A DNA stretch of 56,699 nt, from contig CAYHHR010000002.1 in the NCBI GenBank assembly GCA_964356495.1, forward strand, positions 1 through 56,699, written 5' to 3'. The DNA comes from JAKANM01 sp964356495 (lineage in GTDB: Bacteria > Patescibacteriota > Patescibacteriia > Magasanikbacterales > GWA2-37-8). The notes below the pieces were generated by a model, which worked only from the letters and a program-made list of their open reading frames with translations, was not told the origin of the DNA and made no database searches. The position numbers and the translations under genes are program-made. This document shows positions 40,224-48,091 of the stretch, in pieces. Every line of letters begins with the position of its first letter. Within the stretch, counting starts at the first letter, position 1.

Positions 40224-41606
40224 TTATTGTGGAGTATAGGTATGATGTTTTAGTTTGCTGAGTTTCATGACGATCGGCGCGGCGAAAAATCCGAACTCTT
40301 CGCGCAGACGATTGCTGACGTAATGAACGTAGGAAATATGCACGGAGGTGTTTGATTTGACGATCAGTTCAAACATCGGCGGATTGTAACCGAGCTGGTT
40401 AATAGCGAGAATCTTTGGATGTCGGACGCCACGGTCTTTGGTCGGGAGGCGGCGGCGGGTAACGCGCTGGAGGAAATCTTTCAGAACCTCTTCAGTCAGA
40501 ACTATCTGGCGGCCTTCCCAAGCTTGTTTGATGAGCGGGAAAATTTGGTGGACGCGGTAGCCGGTCTTGGCGCTGACGAAGACGATCGGCGCGAAATCAA
40601 GATGGGGGAACGAGCCGTAGAGGTCTTTCTTTTTTTCATTTCGGAATTCATCGGAATTGTCATCGGCTTTGTCCCATTTATTGACGACGATTATCACGCT
40701 GCGTGTGTGTTCGCGGAGGAGGCCGGCGAGCTGTTGGTCCTGATCGGCGATCGGTTCGGTGGAATCAAGCACCAAGAGGACGATGTCGCATTTGTTTATG
40801 GTGGCAATGCTTTTTTGAATACCGATTCGTTCGAGTTCGCCGCTGACTTTGGCTTTGCGGCGGATACCGGCGGTATCGACAAATTGAATCAGACCCTGTT
40901 CGGTTTCGACCAGCGTGTCGTGCGGTTCTCTGGTCGTGTGGGCGAGTGGATTGACGATTACGCGCTCTTCACCGATTAATTTATTGAACAGGGAAGATTT
41001 TCCGACATTTGGACGGCCCATGATCGCAACCTTGAGTGGTTTTACTTCTTCATAGTTTTTCGGCTGGCGTGTTTGTTTGCCGAGTTGTTTGTAAATTGCG
41101 TCGAGCAGATCGCCGAGGTTGGCGCCGCTGGTAGCTGAGATCGGCAGTGGCACTCCAAGTCCGAGTCTTCGCCATTCGCCTTCATGGATGCGTGAATGCA
41201 GATTGATGCTGTCGGCTTTGTTCGCGACGAGCAGAATTGGTTTGTCTTTAGCTTTGGTGCGAAGGCGCTTCGCTAGTTCGATTTCTTGTGGCAGAAGTCC
41301 GCTCTGAATGTCAGTGACGAAGACAATCACGTCGGCTTCCTTGATCGCGATCTCGGTTTGCTTGATAATGTCTTCCTCAAGCGGGACATCTTCGGAAAAA
41401 GTAAGTCCGCCGGTGTCGACGAGCCGGAATTGTTTGCCGCGCCAAGAAGCCGCGGCGATGTTGCGCGTGCGGGTGGTGCCGGCGATTGGGGAGACAATTG
41501 CCAGATTTTGTTCAATGAGTTTATTGAACAGTGAAGATTTGCCGACATTCACTCTTCCGATTAGAGCGACTACCGGCAGATCGTGGTCGATGATTTTTGT
41601 GGTCAT
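40224..41606 (-). CDS. der: Ribosome-assembly GTPase Der (EngA)
   Basis: 460 residues with two tandem G domains, unique to Der: GRVNVGKSSLFNKL with DTGG and NKADS in the first, GRPNVGKSSLFNKL with DTAGIRRKAKVSG and NKWDKAD in the second. A C-terminal KH-like domain follows (FLQRVTRRRLPTKDR). Needed for 50S maturation. It begins 4 bases after the LCP-family gene. Confidence 0.97.
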   Translation of the reverse strand: MTTKIIDHDLPVVALIGRVNVGKSSLFNKLIEQNLAIVSPIAGTTRTRNIAAASWRGKQFRLVDTGGLTFSEDVPLEEDIIKQTEIAIKEADVIVFVTDIQSGLLPQEIELAKRLRTKAKDKPILLVANKADSINLHSRIHEGEWRRLGLGVPLPISATSGANLGDLLDAIYKQLGKQTRQPKNYEEVKPLKVAIMGRPNVGKSSLFNKLIGEERVIVNPLAHTTREPHDTLVETEQGLIQFVDTAGIRRKAKVSGELERIGIQKSIATINKCDIVLLVLDSTEPIADQDQQLAGLLREHTRSVIIVVNKWDKADDNSDEFRNEKKKDLYGSFPHLDFAPIVFVSAKTGYRVHQIFPLIKQAWEGRQIVLTEEVLKDFLQRVTRRRLPTKDRGVRHPKILAINQLGYNPPMFELIVKSNTSVHISYVHYVSNRLREEFGFFAAPIVMKLSKLKHHTYTPQ

Positions 41607-41610
41607 AAAA

Positions 41611-43095
41611 TTATTCCTTAGTATCAGTGCCGAGAATTATTAGAATATCGGCGTCTTTATTGTATTTCATTCCGGTTTCGTCTTCCGGTGTCGAGGTATT
41701 GTCGTAGGTTTCAGATAGCCAGCTTGGTAAGGTTCTGGTGCTGGCGGCTTCGAGCAAACGCGAGAGTTCAGCAGTGGAAGAAGCGTTGACTTTATCGGAA
41801 AGCAGATATATCACTGAATGCTGAACTGGTCGGGCCAGGCTGTTGCTCACCATGATTACATTATAGCCTTTGTCTGCTAATTTTTTCTCGGTGCGCGCGG
41901 CGAGGCCGGGGATCCAGGTGCCATTTTCAATTTCAATTTTTATCTTATTGAGATTTGAAACGGACAAAGAAATACCGGAGTCGGTTTTGTTCAGACCAGG
42001 CGTTTGTTTGGAGGATACAAGTCCGAAGACATTTTGGATCGCCGTGTTTATTGTATCAAAATTACCAGTTTTGGGCGAAAGCATGAAGGCGCCGTTCTCA
42101 CCGGTGGTGTTTATAAGGTAGCCGTCAGTACTGCTGTCGAGAACTAATTTTTTACCGGCAAAAGCGTTTTTAGCGGTGGAAGCCAGGAAAGTCAGCTCAG
42201 CGATATTCAGGTTGGTGCTGGTGTGCTTTACTGCGGAATCGTACATCTTTTTTAGTTGTGCTGGGTTGGCATAAGTTCCAAGTGAAAGCATTTTTTCTTT
42301 TACCGCTTCGAGAATAAGTTGTTGGCGTCTGGAACGAGCGAAATCCGAACCTTCGCCGTCATTGCCATGCCGGGAGCGCGCGAAAATCAAGGCGTGTTCG
42401 CCGTCTAAAGTCTGAGGGCCGGTGTCAAAGTGAATAGTGGTATATGAAAAATTTGGACCGGGGTAATTGTTGTCGGTAAAGGCATTCGGAACATTAACAT
42501 CTATCCCGCCGATCTCATCAATCAGTTCCTCAAAAGCGGTAAAATCGACGCGGAGGTAGTAGGGGATTTTAAGATTGAAAGTTTTTTCAAAAATTTGCCT
42601 CGCGTACTCTCCGCCATTTCCAGGCTGTTCGGCTTCTCCGTAAGCGTCGGCGCTGTTAATTTTGCGCCAGCCGTGACCATTAATCTGCGCGCCAAGATCT
42701 CGCGGGACCGATATCAACGCTACTTCGTTGGTGCTCGGTTTGATGCTCGCAATAATGTTTGTGTCGCTGAGGTAAGGACCGTCGTGTCCGGGTCCGCCGA
42801 TGCCGAGTAGAAGGATGTTGATTCGGTCTTCGTCCTGCCCGATCAGCACATTCTTCGGCTGAAAGATAAAGTTTTTGACGGTTTCGAAAAAACTTAATTT
42901 ACGGGGCGCCAGGATGTTTGTGTATTGGTTCCCCTCTGTCCTGACAATGGTGCGTACTAGGAAAACCCCGACAATTATTGAGATTAAAATGAAAATCCAA
43001 AAAAAGACCGGTCGTTTTGTTTTCGCCGGCACCCCGGTTATTAGCGAATCTTTCGGATTCAATGAATTTAGAAGATTAATCGGTTCATGTTCCAT
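41611..43095 (-). CDS. LytR-CpsA-Psr (LCP) family protein with LytR_C domain
   Basis: 494 residues. Cytoplasmic tail, one membrane helix (FFWIFILISIIVGVFLV, about 29-45), then the LCP catalytic domain: NILLLGIGGPGHDGPYLSDTNI, ISVPRDLGAQINGHGWRKINSADAYG and IFARSRHGNDGEGSDFARSRRQQ (conserved arginines). A LytR_C domain (KIEIENGTWIPGLAARTEKKLADKGYNV) closes the protein. LCP enzymes transfer lipid-linked glycopolymers to the cell wall. First gene of the LCP-der-pth-dprA group. Confidence 0.94.
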   Translation of the reverse strand: MEHEPINLLNSLNPKDSLITGVPAKTKRPVFFWIFILISIIVGVFLVRTIVRTEGNQYTNILAPRKLSFFETVKNFIFQPKNVLIGQDEDRINILLLGIGGPGHDGPYLSDTNIIASIKPSTNEVALISVPRDLGAQINGHGWRKINSADAYGEAEQPGNGGEYARQIFEKTFNLKIPYYLRVDFTAFEELIDEIGGIDVNVPNAFTDNNYPGPNFSYTTIHFDTGPQTLDGEHALIFARSRHGNDGEGSDFARSRRQQLILEAVKEKMLSLGTYANPAQLKKMYDSAVKHTSTNLNIAELTFLASTAKNAFAGKKLVLDSSTDGYLINTTGENGAFMLSPKTGNFDTINTAIQNVFGLVSSKQTPGLNKTDSGISLSVSNLNKIKIEIENGTWIPGLAARTEKKLADKGYNVIMVSNSLARPVQHSVIYLLSDKVNASSTAELSRLLEAASTRTLPSWLSETYDNTSTPEDETGMKYNKDADILIILGTDTKE

Positions 43096-43121
43096 ACAGT
43101 TTTTATCGTCGATATTGGTGC

Positions 43122-43150
43122 ATTATAGCATAATACCGATATTTTTTCAA
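43122..43150 (-). promoter_or_regulatory. Promoter of the LCP-der-pth-dprA operon
   Basis: Minus strand: TTGAAA (43150-43145), 17 bp, TATAAT (43127-43122). Back-to-back with the tRNA-Val promoter, with only 2 bp between the two -35 boxes. Confidence 0.85.
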
Positions 43151-43152
43151 TC

Positions 43153-43181
43153 TTGATATAAGACTGGCTTTATGTTATAGT
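43153..43181 (+). promoter_or_regulatory. Promoter of tRNA-Val
   Basis: TTGATA (43153-43158), 17 bp, TATAGT (43176-43181), 39 bp upstream of the mature tRNA. Confidence 0.82.
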
Positions 43182-43219
43182 AAAAACATAATTAACCAGT
43201 GTCGGTGCTGAACAAAAAC

Positions 43220-43293
43220 GGATGATTAGCTCAGCTGGTTAGAGCGTTGCATTCACATTGCAAAGGCCACTGGTTCAAATCCAGTATCATCCA
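43220..43293 (+). tRNA. tRNA-Val (anticodon CAC)
   Basis: Acceptor GGATGAT/ATCATCC, D-arm GCTC...GAGC, anticodon stem TTGCA/TGCAA with loop TTCACAT (anticodon CAC), T-arm ACTGG-TTCAAAT-CCAGT, discriminator A, no CCA encoded. A dispersed double palindrome begins at its 3' end. Confidence 0.95.
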
Positions 43294-43341
43294 CGACGCT
43301 TAGCGTCGTTTAAGGGACGCTCAGCGTCCCACCACGCTAGC
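43293..43341. repeat. GACGCTTAGCGTC / GGGACGCTCAGCGTCCC double palindrome after tRNA-Val
   Basis: CGACGCTTAGCGTCG and GGGACGCTCAGCGTCCC are perfect hairpins, followed by CCACGCTAG. Sister of the coding copy at the end of rplO (24002-24044). Either hairpin could help end tRNA transcription, but no T-run follows. Confidence 0.85.
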
Positions 43342-43348
43342 AAGAAAT

Positions 43349-43855
43349 ATGCCAAAAGATTTAACCAAAGAACAGGTGAATACCGGACGCGTGGTATTTG
43401 AATGGCTCATCAATGAATATGAGCAGTATGATCGTAGCCGCCGCTGGTATTTTTTGATGATTTTTTTTGGGTTGTTGCTGGTCGCGTACGCTTTGCTCAC
43501 GGCGAATTATTTATTTGCTCTCGTAGTTATTTTATTCGGCATCGTGCTATATGTTCACGAGATTCAGCCGCCCATTGAGGTATATTTTGGCATCACCGAA
43601 ACCGGGATTATCATCGGTCGTAAGTTTTATCGTTACAGCGAGCTTGAAGGATTTTGGCTGATCTACAATCCGCCCGAAGTTAAAAATTTATATTTCCGCC
43701 TAAAAAATGTCGTTCGTTTTCGCGTAAAGATTCCTCTCCTTGATTATGATCCGCGGCCGGTTCGGGAATATATCAAACAATTTTTGACTGAAGAAACAGA
43801 GCACGAAGAGGAACCGTTGTCGGATCGTCTAGCCAGGGTTTTGAAAATTCATTGA
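43349..43855 (+). CDS. Two-span membrane protein of unknown function
   Basis: 168 residues. Charged N-terminus (MPKDLTKEQVNTGRVVFEWLINEYEQYDRSRR) with two closely spaced membrane helices (YFLMIFFGLLLVAYALLT and LFALVVILFGIVLYVHEI, about residues 36-75), then a beta-rich cytoplasmic part (YFGITETGIIIGRKFYRYSELEGFWLIY) with bPH-like character. I recall similar proteins in CPR genomes but no assigned function. It is followed by a bidirectional terminator. Confidence 0.75.
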   Translation: MPKDLTKEQVNTGRVVFEWLINEYEQYDRSRRWYFLMIFFGLLLVAYALLTANYLFALVVILFGIVLYVHEIQPPIEVYFGITETGIIIGRKFYRYSELEGFWLIYNPPEVKNLYFRLKNVVRFRVKIPLLDYDPRPVREYIKQFLTEETEHEEEPLSDRLARVLKIH

Positions 43856-43871
43856 AAATTTTGGAATAAAA

Positions 43872-43898
43872 AACACTCCGCATTGCGGAGTGTTTTAG
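43872..43898. terminator. Bidirectional intrinsic terminator between the membrane protein and tRNA-Arg
   Basis: AACACTCCGC-ATT-GCGGAGTGTT, a perfect 10-bp stem with T's on one side and A's on the other, serving the plus-strand gene and the minus-strand tRNA-Arg. Confidence 0.92.
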
Positions 43899-43902
43899 TT
43901 GG

Positions 43903-43974
43903 TGCACCCATTAGGAGTCGAACCTAAATTTTCGGCTTCGCAGGCCAATGTCCTATCCATTGAACGATGGGTGC
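43903..43974 (-). tRNA. tRNA-Arg (anticodon GCG)
   Basis: Minus strand. Acceptor GCACCCA/TGGGTGC, D-arm GTTC/GGAC, anticodon stem TTGGC/GCCGA with loop CTGCGAA, so the anticodon is GCG; T-arm TTAGG-TTCGACT-CCTAA, discriminator A, no encoded CCA. It reads CGC and CGU. Most bacteria use ACG (inosine-modified) for this box. Confidence 0.93.
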
Positions 43975-44009
43975 ATTTTTGCAATTTTTACATCAAAATA
44001 CTGGCTGTG

Positions 44010-44038
44010 AGTATAACATATAGGGCATCTTATTTCAA
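44010..44038 (-). promoter_or_regulatory. Promoter of tRNA-Arg
   Basis: Minus strand: TTGAAA (44038-44033), 17 bp, TATACT (44015-44010), 36 bp before the tRNA. Divergent from the promoter at 44048-44076. Confidence 0.85.
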
Positions 44039-44047
44039 GGGTTTGGC

Positions 44048-44076
44048 TTGACAGGCCATATAATTGCTTGTAGTGT
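44048..44076 (+). promoter_or_regulatory. Promoter of the 54-codon gene
   Basis: TTGACA (44048-44053), 17 bp, TAGTGT (44071-44076). A TATAAT at 44059-44064 is too close to the -35 box to serve with it. Confidence 0.75.
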
Positions 44077-44108
44077 TGGCTTAGTCAATCCCTGCGGAGG
44101 AAAACAAA

Positions 44109-44273
44109 GTGAAGATCAACATTTACCATCGCATCATTGAGTTCATTTGTTATTCCGGCATATTTATGGTGTTTTTTTCCATGAGCATGTGGAATGCGAT
44201 ATTTTCCGCCGCGTGCATCATCTTCGTTGTTGAGGTGCTCGTTCGTCTCCTGGACTGGCTCGGCAATAAGTAA
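44109..44273 (+). CDS. 54-residue membrane protein of unknown function
   Basis: GTG start with GGAGGAAA 7 bases upstream. Starts MKINIYHRIIEFICYSGIF, continues with hydrophobic residues (MVFFSMSMWNAIFSAACIIF) and ends VLVRLLDWLGNK. Nearly the whole chain is hydrophobic, so one long or two short membrane spans are likely, with basic ends. No family recognised. Evidence that it is real: consensus -35, N17 spacing, strong Shine-Dalgarno sequence and a GC-rich hairpin after the stop. Confidence 0.72.
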   Translation: MKINIYHRIIEFICYSGIFMVFFSMSMWNAIFSAACIIFVVEVLVRLLDWLGNK

Positions 44274-44301
44274 TTGAGACGTTCCTGCCTCACCCCAGAC
44301 G

Positions 44302-44345
44302 CCCCGCGCGGATTAATTTCCCCGGGGCTTTCACTTTTTATTTTC
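44302..44345 (+). terminator. Probable terminator of the 54-codon gene
   Basis: GCCCCG and CGGGGC arms (about 44302-44330) with a 20-base loop region, followed by TTTCAC and a T-rich stretch. The loop is large, so efficiency is uncertain. Confidence 0.55.
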
Positions 44346-44360
44346 TTTTTTTGTATCGCT

Positions 44361-44460
44361 CCCTCCCTCTATTAGGGGAGGGGCAGGAGAGGGGTATCGT
44401 TGGGGATTTTCGTTCGTGGGGATACCCCCATCCTCGCCTTCCCCCTAATAGGGGGAAGGG
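44361..44460. repeat. CTCCCTCTATTAGGGGAG inverted doublet, copy 2
   Basis: Left unit CCCTCCCTCTATTAGGGGAG then GGGGTATC; spacer GTTGGGGATTTTCGTTCGTG; right unit GATACCCCCATCC ... CCCCCTAATAGGGGG. Same head-to-head arrangement as 26028-26129, with a related spacer of 22-24 nt containing TTTCG and GTTCG. Confidence 0.85.
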
Positions 44461-44504
44461 AAACCGATAAGTGAAAATGACATTCGGCCTGTGCGTGTTA
44501 TAAT

Positions 44505-46664
44505 ATGGTTCATATGGATCTCCAAACTAGGATCGAAGCTCTAAACAAAGTCGGGAAGACGACTGCTAAAAAGCTGGAACGGCTTGGTATTTTTACTGTT
44601 AATAATTTACTTCATCATTATCCGTTTCGTTACGAAGATTTTAGCCGCGTCGCGCCGATCAAGGATTTGCGCGAGGGCGATTCGGTGACGGTGAAAGGCG
44701 TGATTGAATTGATCGCCAATCGTCGGATTCGCAACCGACGCAGTCTTACCGAAGCCCTGCTTACCGATGAGACCGGCAGTATCAGGCTGATCTGGTTTAA
44801 TCAGCCGTACCTCACAAAAAATCTCGAGACCGGCACGGAAGTATATATTTCCGGCGTGATAAAACATGATGCGCTCGGTTTGCAGTTCGTGAGTCCCGCC
44901 TATGAATTAGCCTCGCGACGTAATATTCACACCGCTCGCCTGGTGCCGATGTATCCTCTCACCGAAGGGATCACACAGAAGCAGGTGAGATTTTTGGTTG
45001 AGCAATCATTGCCGGCCGCGCCAACCATAAGTGATTGGTTGCCGGAGAAAATTAAGAAGGAAAATAATCTGATCGCGTTGCAGGGGGCGATTAAGCAAAT
45101 TCATTTTCCAGAATCTGACGCGCAAATGAATTTGGCCACCGAGCGTCTGAAGTTTGATGAATTATTTTTGATTCAGCTCCAGGCGGAACTCGCTCGCCAC
45201 GAGCAAACTATTCTAAGGGCGCCAGTGTTGGCATTTCATGAGGAAGAAATAAAAAAGTTTGTGGCTGGTCTGCCGTTTACTCTCACCAAGGATCAAAAAA
45301 TTTCGGCTTGGGAAATTCTACAAAATATTGCCGGCGAAGTGCCGATGAACCGGCTGTTGTCCGGCGACGTCGGATCCGGCAAGACCGTGGTCGCCGCCGT
45401 TGCTCTCTACAATACCGTTCTTTCCGGTTTCCAGGGGATCATGATGGCGCCAACGGAGATTTTGGCAACGCAGCATTTTGATTCGGTCTGCAGATTGTTG
45501 CAGGATCAGACGCTAGTATTGTTTACTCGTTCACATCATTTAATATTTAAGAATCGAGAGAAGTTCGAGGTTTCAAAGAAAGAACTGCAAAAGATAATCG
45601 CCACCGGCGAAGCGAACGTGATCATTGGGACGCATGCTTTGCTGTCGGAAGGGGTTGAGTTTAAAAATGTTGGCCTCGTGGTCGTGGACGAACAGCATCG
45701 TTTCGGAGTATTGCAGAGGAAAGTGATTAAGAGCAAAGGAGGGCAAACCCCACCTAACCTCCCCTTGGAAAGGGGAGGGAGCCACGCCGTGCACTTTCTC
45801 AGCATGACGGCGACGCCGATCCCGCGTTCGCTCGCTCTGATGGTCTATGGTGATCTTGATGTTTCTGTAATCAGAGAAATGCCGCCGGGAAGAAAACCGG
45901 TTATGACCAGGATCGTCGAGCCGCGAAATCGCGACAAGGCTTATGAATTTATTCGAAAAGAAGTTGGGAAAGGCGGACAGGTGTTTGTGGTTTGTCCGTT
46001 GATTGACGCCAACCCACCCCTACCCCGTCCGAGCGGGGACTTCATTGTGAATGATAAAAAATCGGTAATGACTGAATACAAAAAATTATCTGAAAATATT
46101 TTTCCGAATTTGAGAGTCAATTATCTCCACGGTAAGATGAAAGGTGAAGAAAAAGAAAAAATAATGGCGCAGTTTAAAAATAAGGAATATGATATTCTGG
46201 TTTCGACTTCGGTGATCGAAGTCGGAGTGGATGTGCCAAACGCGACCATTATGTTGATCGAGGGAGCCGAGCGGTTTGGGTTGGCGCAGCTGCATCAGTT
46301 CAGAGGGAGAGTGGGGAGGGGCGACCGGCAGTCTTATTGTTTTGTATTTACGGACAGCGAGACCTCTCCCTACCCTCTCCTCTGTGGAGGCGAGGGTTCA
46401 CGAACTATGGAGCGGTTGCGTTTTTTTGAAAAACATCAGAACGGTTTCGAGCTGGCCGAAAAAGATTTGGAGTTGCGTGGTCCCGGGGAAGTCTATGGGA
46501 CGACGCAGAGCGGAATGATGCAACTCCGCCTAGCTAAGCTTTCGGACACCGCGTTAATAAAAAAAGCCCGCGAGTCAGCGCGAGTTATTTCATCTCAACT
46601 TTCAGAATTCCCGGAGCTCATTAAAAAAATGAAAGAGTGGGAAGAGTCGGTGCACTTAGAATGA
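44505..46664 (+). CDS. recG: ATP-dependent DNA helicase RecG with three repeat-derived insertions
   Basis: Branch-migration helicase for stalled forks and Holliday junctions. Wedge/OB domain (DSVTVKGVIELIANRR), Walker A GDVGSGKTVVAA (about 287-298), DEQHRFG, MTATPIPRSLAL, STSVIEVGVDVPNATIM, QFRGRVGRG and LRGPGEVYGTTQSG. A TATAAT directly precedes the first ATG; the second ATG, nine bases on (MDLQTRIEALN), is the likely start of a nearly leaderless mRNA. Insertions: GQTPPNLPLERGG (411-427) between DEQHRFG and MTATP; NPPLPRPSGDF (502-513); SPYPLLCGGEG (618-633) after the QFRGRVGRG region. All lie in loops between helicase motifs, which stay intact. Confidence 0.97.
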   Translation: MVHMDLQTRIEALNKVGKTTAKKLERLGIFTVNNLLHHYPFRYEDFSRVAPIKDLREGDSVTVKGVIELIANRRIRNRRSLTEALLTDETGSIRLIWFNQPYLTKNLETGTEVYISGVIKHDALGLQFVSPAYELASRRNIHTARLVPMYPLTEGITQKQVRFLVEQSLPAAPTISDWLPEKIKKENNLIALQGAIKQIHFPESDAQMNLATERLKFDELFLIQLQAELARHEQTILRAPVLAFHEEEIKKFVAGLPFTLTKDQKISAWEILQNIAGEVPMNRLLSGDVGSGKTVVAAVALYNTVLSGFQGIMMAPTEILATQHFDSVCRLLQDQTLVLFTRSHHLIFKNREKFEVSKKELQKIIATGEANVIIGTHALLSEGVEFKNVGLVVVDEQHRFGVLQRKVIKSKGGQTPPNLPLERGGSHAVHFLSMTATPIPRSLALMVYGDLDVSVIREMPPGRKPVMTRIVEPRNRDKAYEFIRKEVGKGGQVFVVCPLIDANPPLPRPSGDFIVNDKKSVMTEYKKLSENIFPNLRVNYLHGKMKGEEKEKIMAQFKNKEYDILVSTSVIEVGVDVPNATIMLIEGAERFGLAQLHQFRGRVGRGDRQSYCFVFTDSETSPYPLLCGGEGSRTMERLRFFEKHQNGFELAEKDLELRGPGEVYGTTQSGMMQLRLAKLSDTALIKKARESARVISSQLSEFPELIKKMKEWEESVHLE
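45735..45784. repeat. Palindromic repeat (DUF559-element family) inside recG
   Basis: GGGCAAACCCCACC, then CTCCCCTTGGAAAGGGGAG and GGAGCC. About one mismatch in the central 35 bases from the uvrB copy (7321-7370), but translated in another frame (TPPNLPLERGG). Confidence 0.9.
46009..46043. repeat. CCACCCCTACCCCGC palindrome in recG
   Basis: CCAACCCACCCCTACCCCG followed by TCCGAGCGGGG. Same frame (NPPLPRPSG) as the copy in the 143-codon gene. Confidence 0.85.
46357..46401. repeat. GCGAGACCTCTCCC half-element in recG
   Basis: Corresponds, inverted, to one half of the 91-bp doublets in uvrB and uvrD: GCGAGACCTCTCCC, CTCTCCTCTGTGGAGG, CGAGGGTTCA. Read as ETSPYPLLCGGEG. Confidence 0.88.
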
Positions 46665-46666
46665 AT

Positions 46667-46730
46667 GTATCAGTTATCAGGTATCAATTATCAATTTTTG
46701 ATACATAATAAGTGATAATTGGTAATTTTC
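46667..46730. repeat. ATCAATTATCA-type AT-rich inverted repeat, copy 2
   Basis: TATCAGTTATCAGGTATCAATTATCA paired with AAGTGATAATTGGTAATT. Related to 16290-16380; lies between convergent recG and radA and could act as a weak bidirectional terminator. Confidence 0.7.
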
Positions 46731-46732
46731 GT

Positions 46733-48091
46733 TTAAGTGTGTTTGATGATCTCCTGGATATTTTTGATATCGAGGATTTTAATTCTCCCACTCCCCCCCG
46801 TCCCCTCTCGGGCAGAGGGGGATATATTCTTTCCGATGTTAGATAGCACTCGTTTCAACCCGAGCTGTTCGCATTCTTTAATTCTTTTTTCAATCTGAAC
46901 AATCGGCCGAACTTCGCCGCCGAGTCCGACTTCTCCGAAGACGACGAGATCGCCGCCGAGGGGTTTGTCTTTGTAGGCGCTCGCGATGGCGAGAGCGATG
47001 GCGAGGTCAGCCGCCGGTTCGTCGGCAGTAAGTCCGCCGGCGATGTTGATGTGGATATCGTAGCTTTCGAGTTGGAGTTTGGCGCGTTTTTGTAGAACGG
47101 CGATGAGGACGTGCAGACGATTCAAATCAAAACCGCTGGCCTTGCGGGTCGGATAGCCAAAGGCGGTCTTGGTGACCAAGGCTTGAACCTCGACGAGAAG
47201 CGGGCGCGTACCCTCGATGAGGCAGGTCAGAACGTTTCCCGGTAGATTTTCTCCTCGCTCCGAGAGAAAAGCGGCGGAAGGATTTTTGACTTCGCGTAGA
47301 CCGCCCTCATGCATTTGGAATACTCCGACTTCATCAGTTGATCCGAAACGATTTTTCACGGTTCTGAGGATTCGATAAAAATGATGTCGGTCACCCTCGA
47401 GATATACGACCGTGTCTACCAGATGTTCGAGAGTTTTTGGCCCGGCGACGATGCCTTCTTTGGTGACATGGCCGACGATGATGGCGGTGGTCGAAGTTGG
47501 CTTCACGGCCTCGAGGAGTTTGGTGGTGCAAGCGCGGATCTGAGTGGGGGAGCCGGCTTCGCCCTCGACTTCATTTGAAAAAATTGTTTGCATCGAGTCG
47601 ATGATCACGAGCGTTGGTTTTTGAAACAGAATCGTCGCGATGATTATTTCGATGTTAGTTTCGTTGGCGAGCTCTAAGGTTTTGGAATTTATGTTGAGTC
47701 GATCGGCGCGAAGTTTTATTTGGCCGATTGATTCTTCTCCGGAAATTACCAGCGAGTTCGGAATTTTTGCGGCCATTTCGATCGTTAGGGTAGATTTTCC
47801 GATTCCTGGTTCGCCGCCGAGCAGGATCAGACTGCCGGGGACGAGACCGCCACCCAGCACCCGATCAAGTTCGTCGATATTAGTTTTTACTCGTTTGACA
47901 CCTTCACTTTTTATTTCTCCAAGCTTTACCGTCTTCGCCGGTTCAACGTCAGATTTTTTATTTTCTGCTCCTGTCATTTTACCTTCGGCGATTGTGCCCC
48001 ATTTTCCGCATTCTAAACAACGTCCAGTCCATTTGGAGTACTGAGCGTCGCAGGAGGAACATTTGAAGATGGTTTTATTGTCGTTTTTCAC
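46733..48091 (-). CDS. radA: DNA repair protein RadA (Sms)
   Basis: 452 residues, GTG start. N-terminal zinc finger CSSC...CLECGKWG, RecA-like core with Walker A GGEPGIGKSTL, the RadA-specific KNRFGSTDEVGVF motif, and a Lon-like C-terminal domain (GGLTADEPAADLAIALAIAS, GEVGLGGEVRPI). It promotes branch migration in recombination and transformation. Near the C-terminus SPSAREGTGGSG is coded by a GC-rich hairpin repeat. Its start codon overlaps the stop of the M15-peptidase gene (GTGA), so it is the last gene of the clpC-led operon. Confidence 0.97.
   Translation of the reverse strand: MKNDNKTIFKCSSCDAQYSKWTGRCLECGKWGTIAEGKMTGAENKKSDVEPAKTVKLGEIKSEGVKRVKTNIDELDRVLGGGLVPGSLILLGGEPGIGKSTLTIEMAAKIPNSLVISGEESIGQIKLRADRLNINSKTLELANETNIEIIIATILFQKPTLVIIDSMQTIFSNEVEGEAGSPTQIRACTTKLLEAVKPTSTTAIIVGHVTKEGIVAGPKTLEHLVDTVVYLEGDRHHFYRILRTVKNRFGSTDEVGVFQMHEGGLREVKNPSAAFLSERGENLPGNVLTCLIEGTRPLLVEVQALVTKTAFGYPTRKASGFDLNRLHVLIAVLQKRAKLQLESYDIHINIAGGLTADEPAADLAIALAIASAYKDKPLGGDLVVFGEVGLGGEVRPIVQIEKRIKECEQLGLKRVLSNIGKNISPSAREGTGGSGRIKILDIKNIQEIIKHT
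46783..46824. repeat. CCCCTCTGCCCGAGAGGGG-type hairpin repeat in radA
   Basis: On the minus strand CCCCTCTGCCCGAGAGGGG is followed by a G-rich stretch. It adds about 12 residues (SPSAREGTGGSG) just before the final helix of RadA. A run of seven C/G lies within it. Confidence 0.75.

Noticed and set aside
44048..44064. TTGACA and TATAAT five bases apart as a promoter
   Set aside because: Spacing of 5 bp is impossible for one sigma70 promoter; TAGTGT at 17 bp fits better.
46793..46799. Run of seven C/G inside radA as a phase-variable tract
   Set aside because: Seven bases are short for slippage and the run is part of a repeat-derived segment; RadA is not a usual phase-variable gene.
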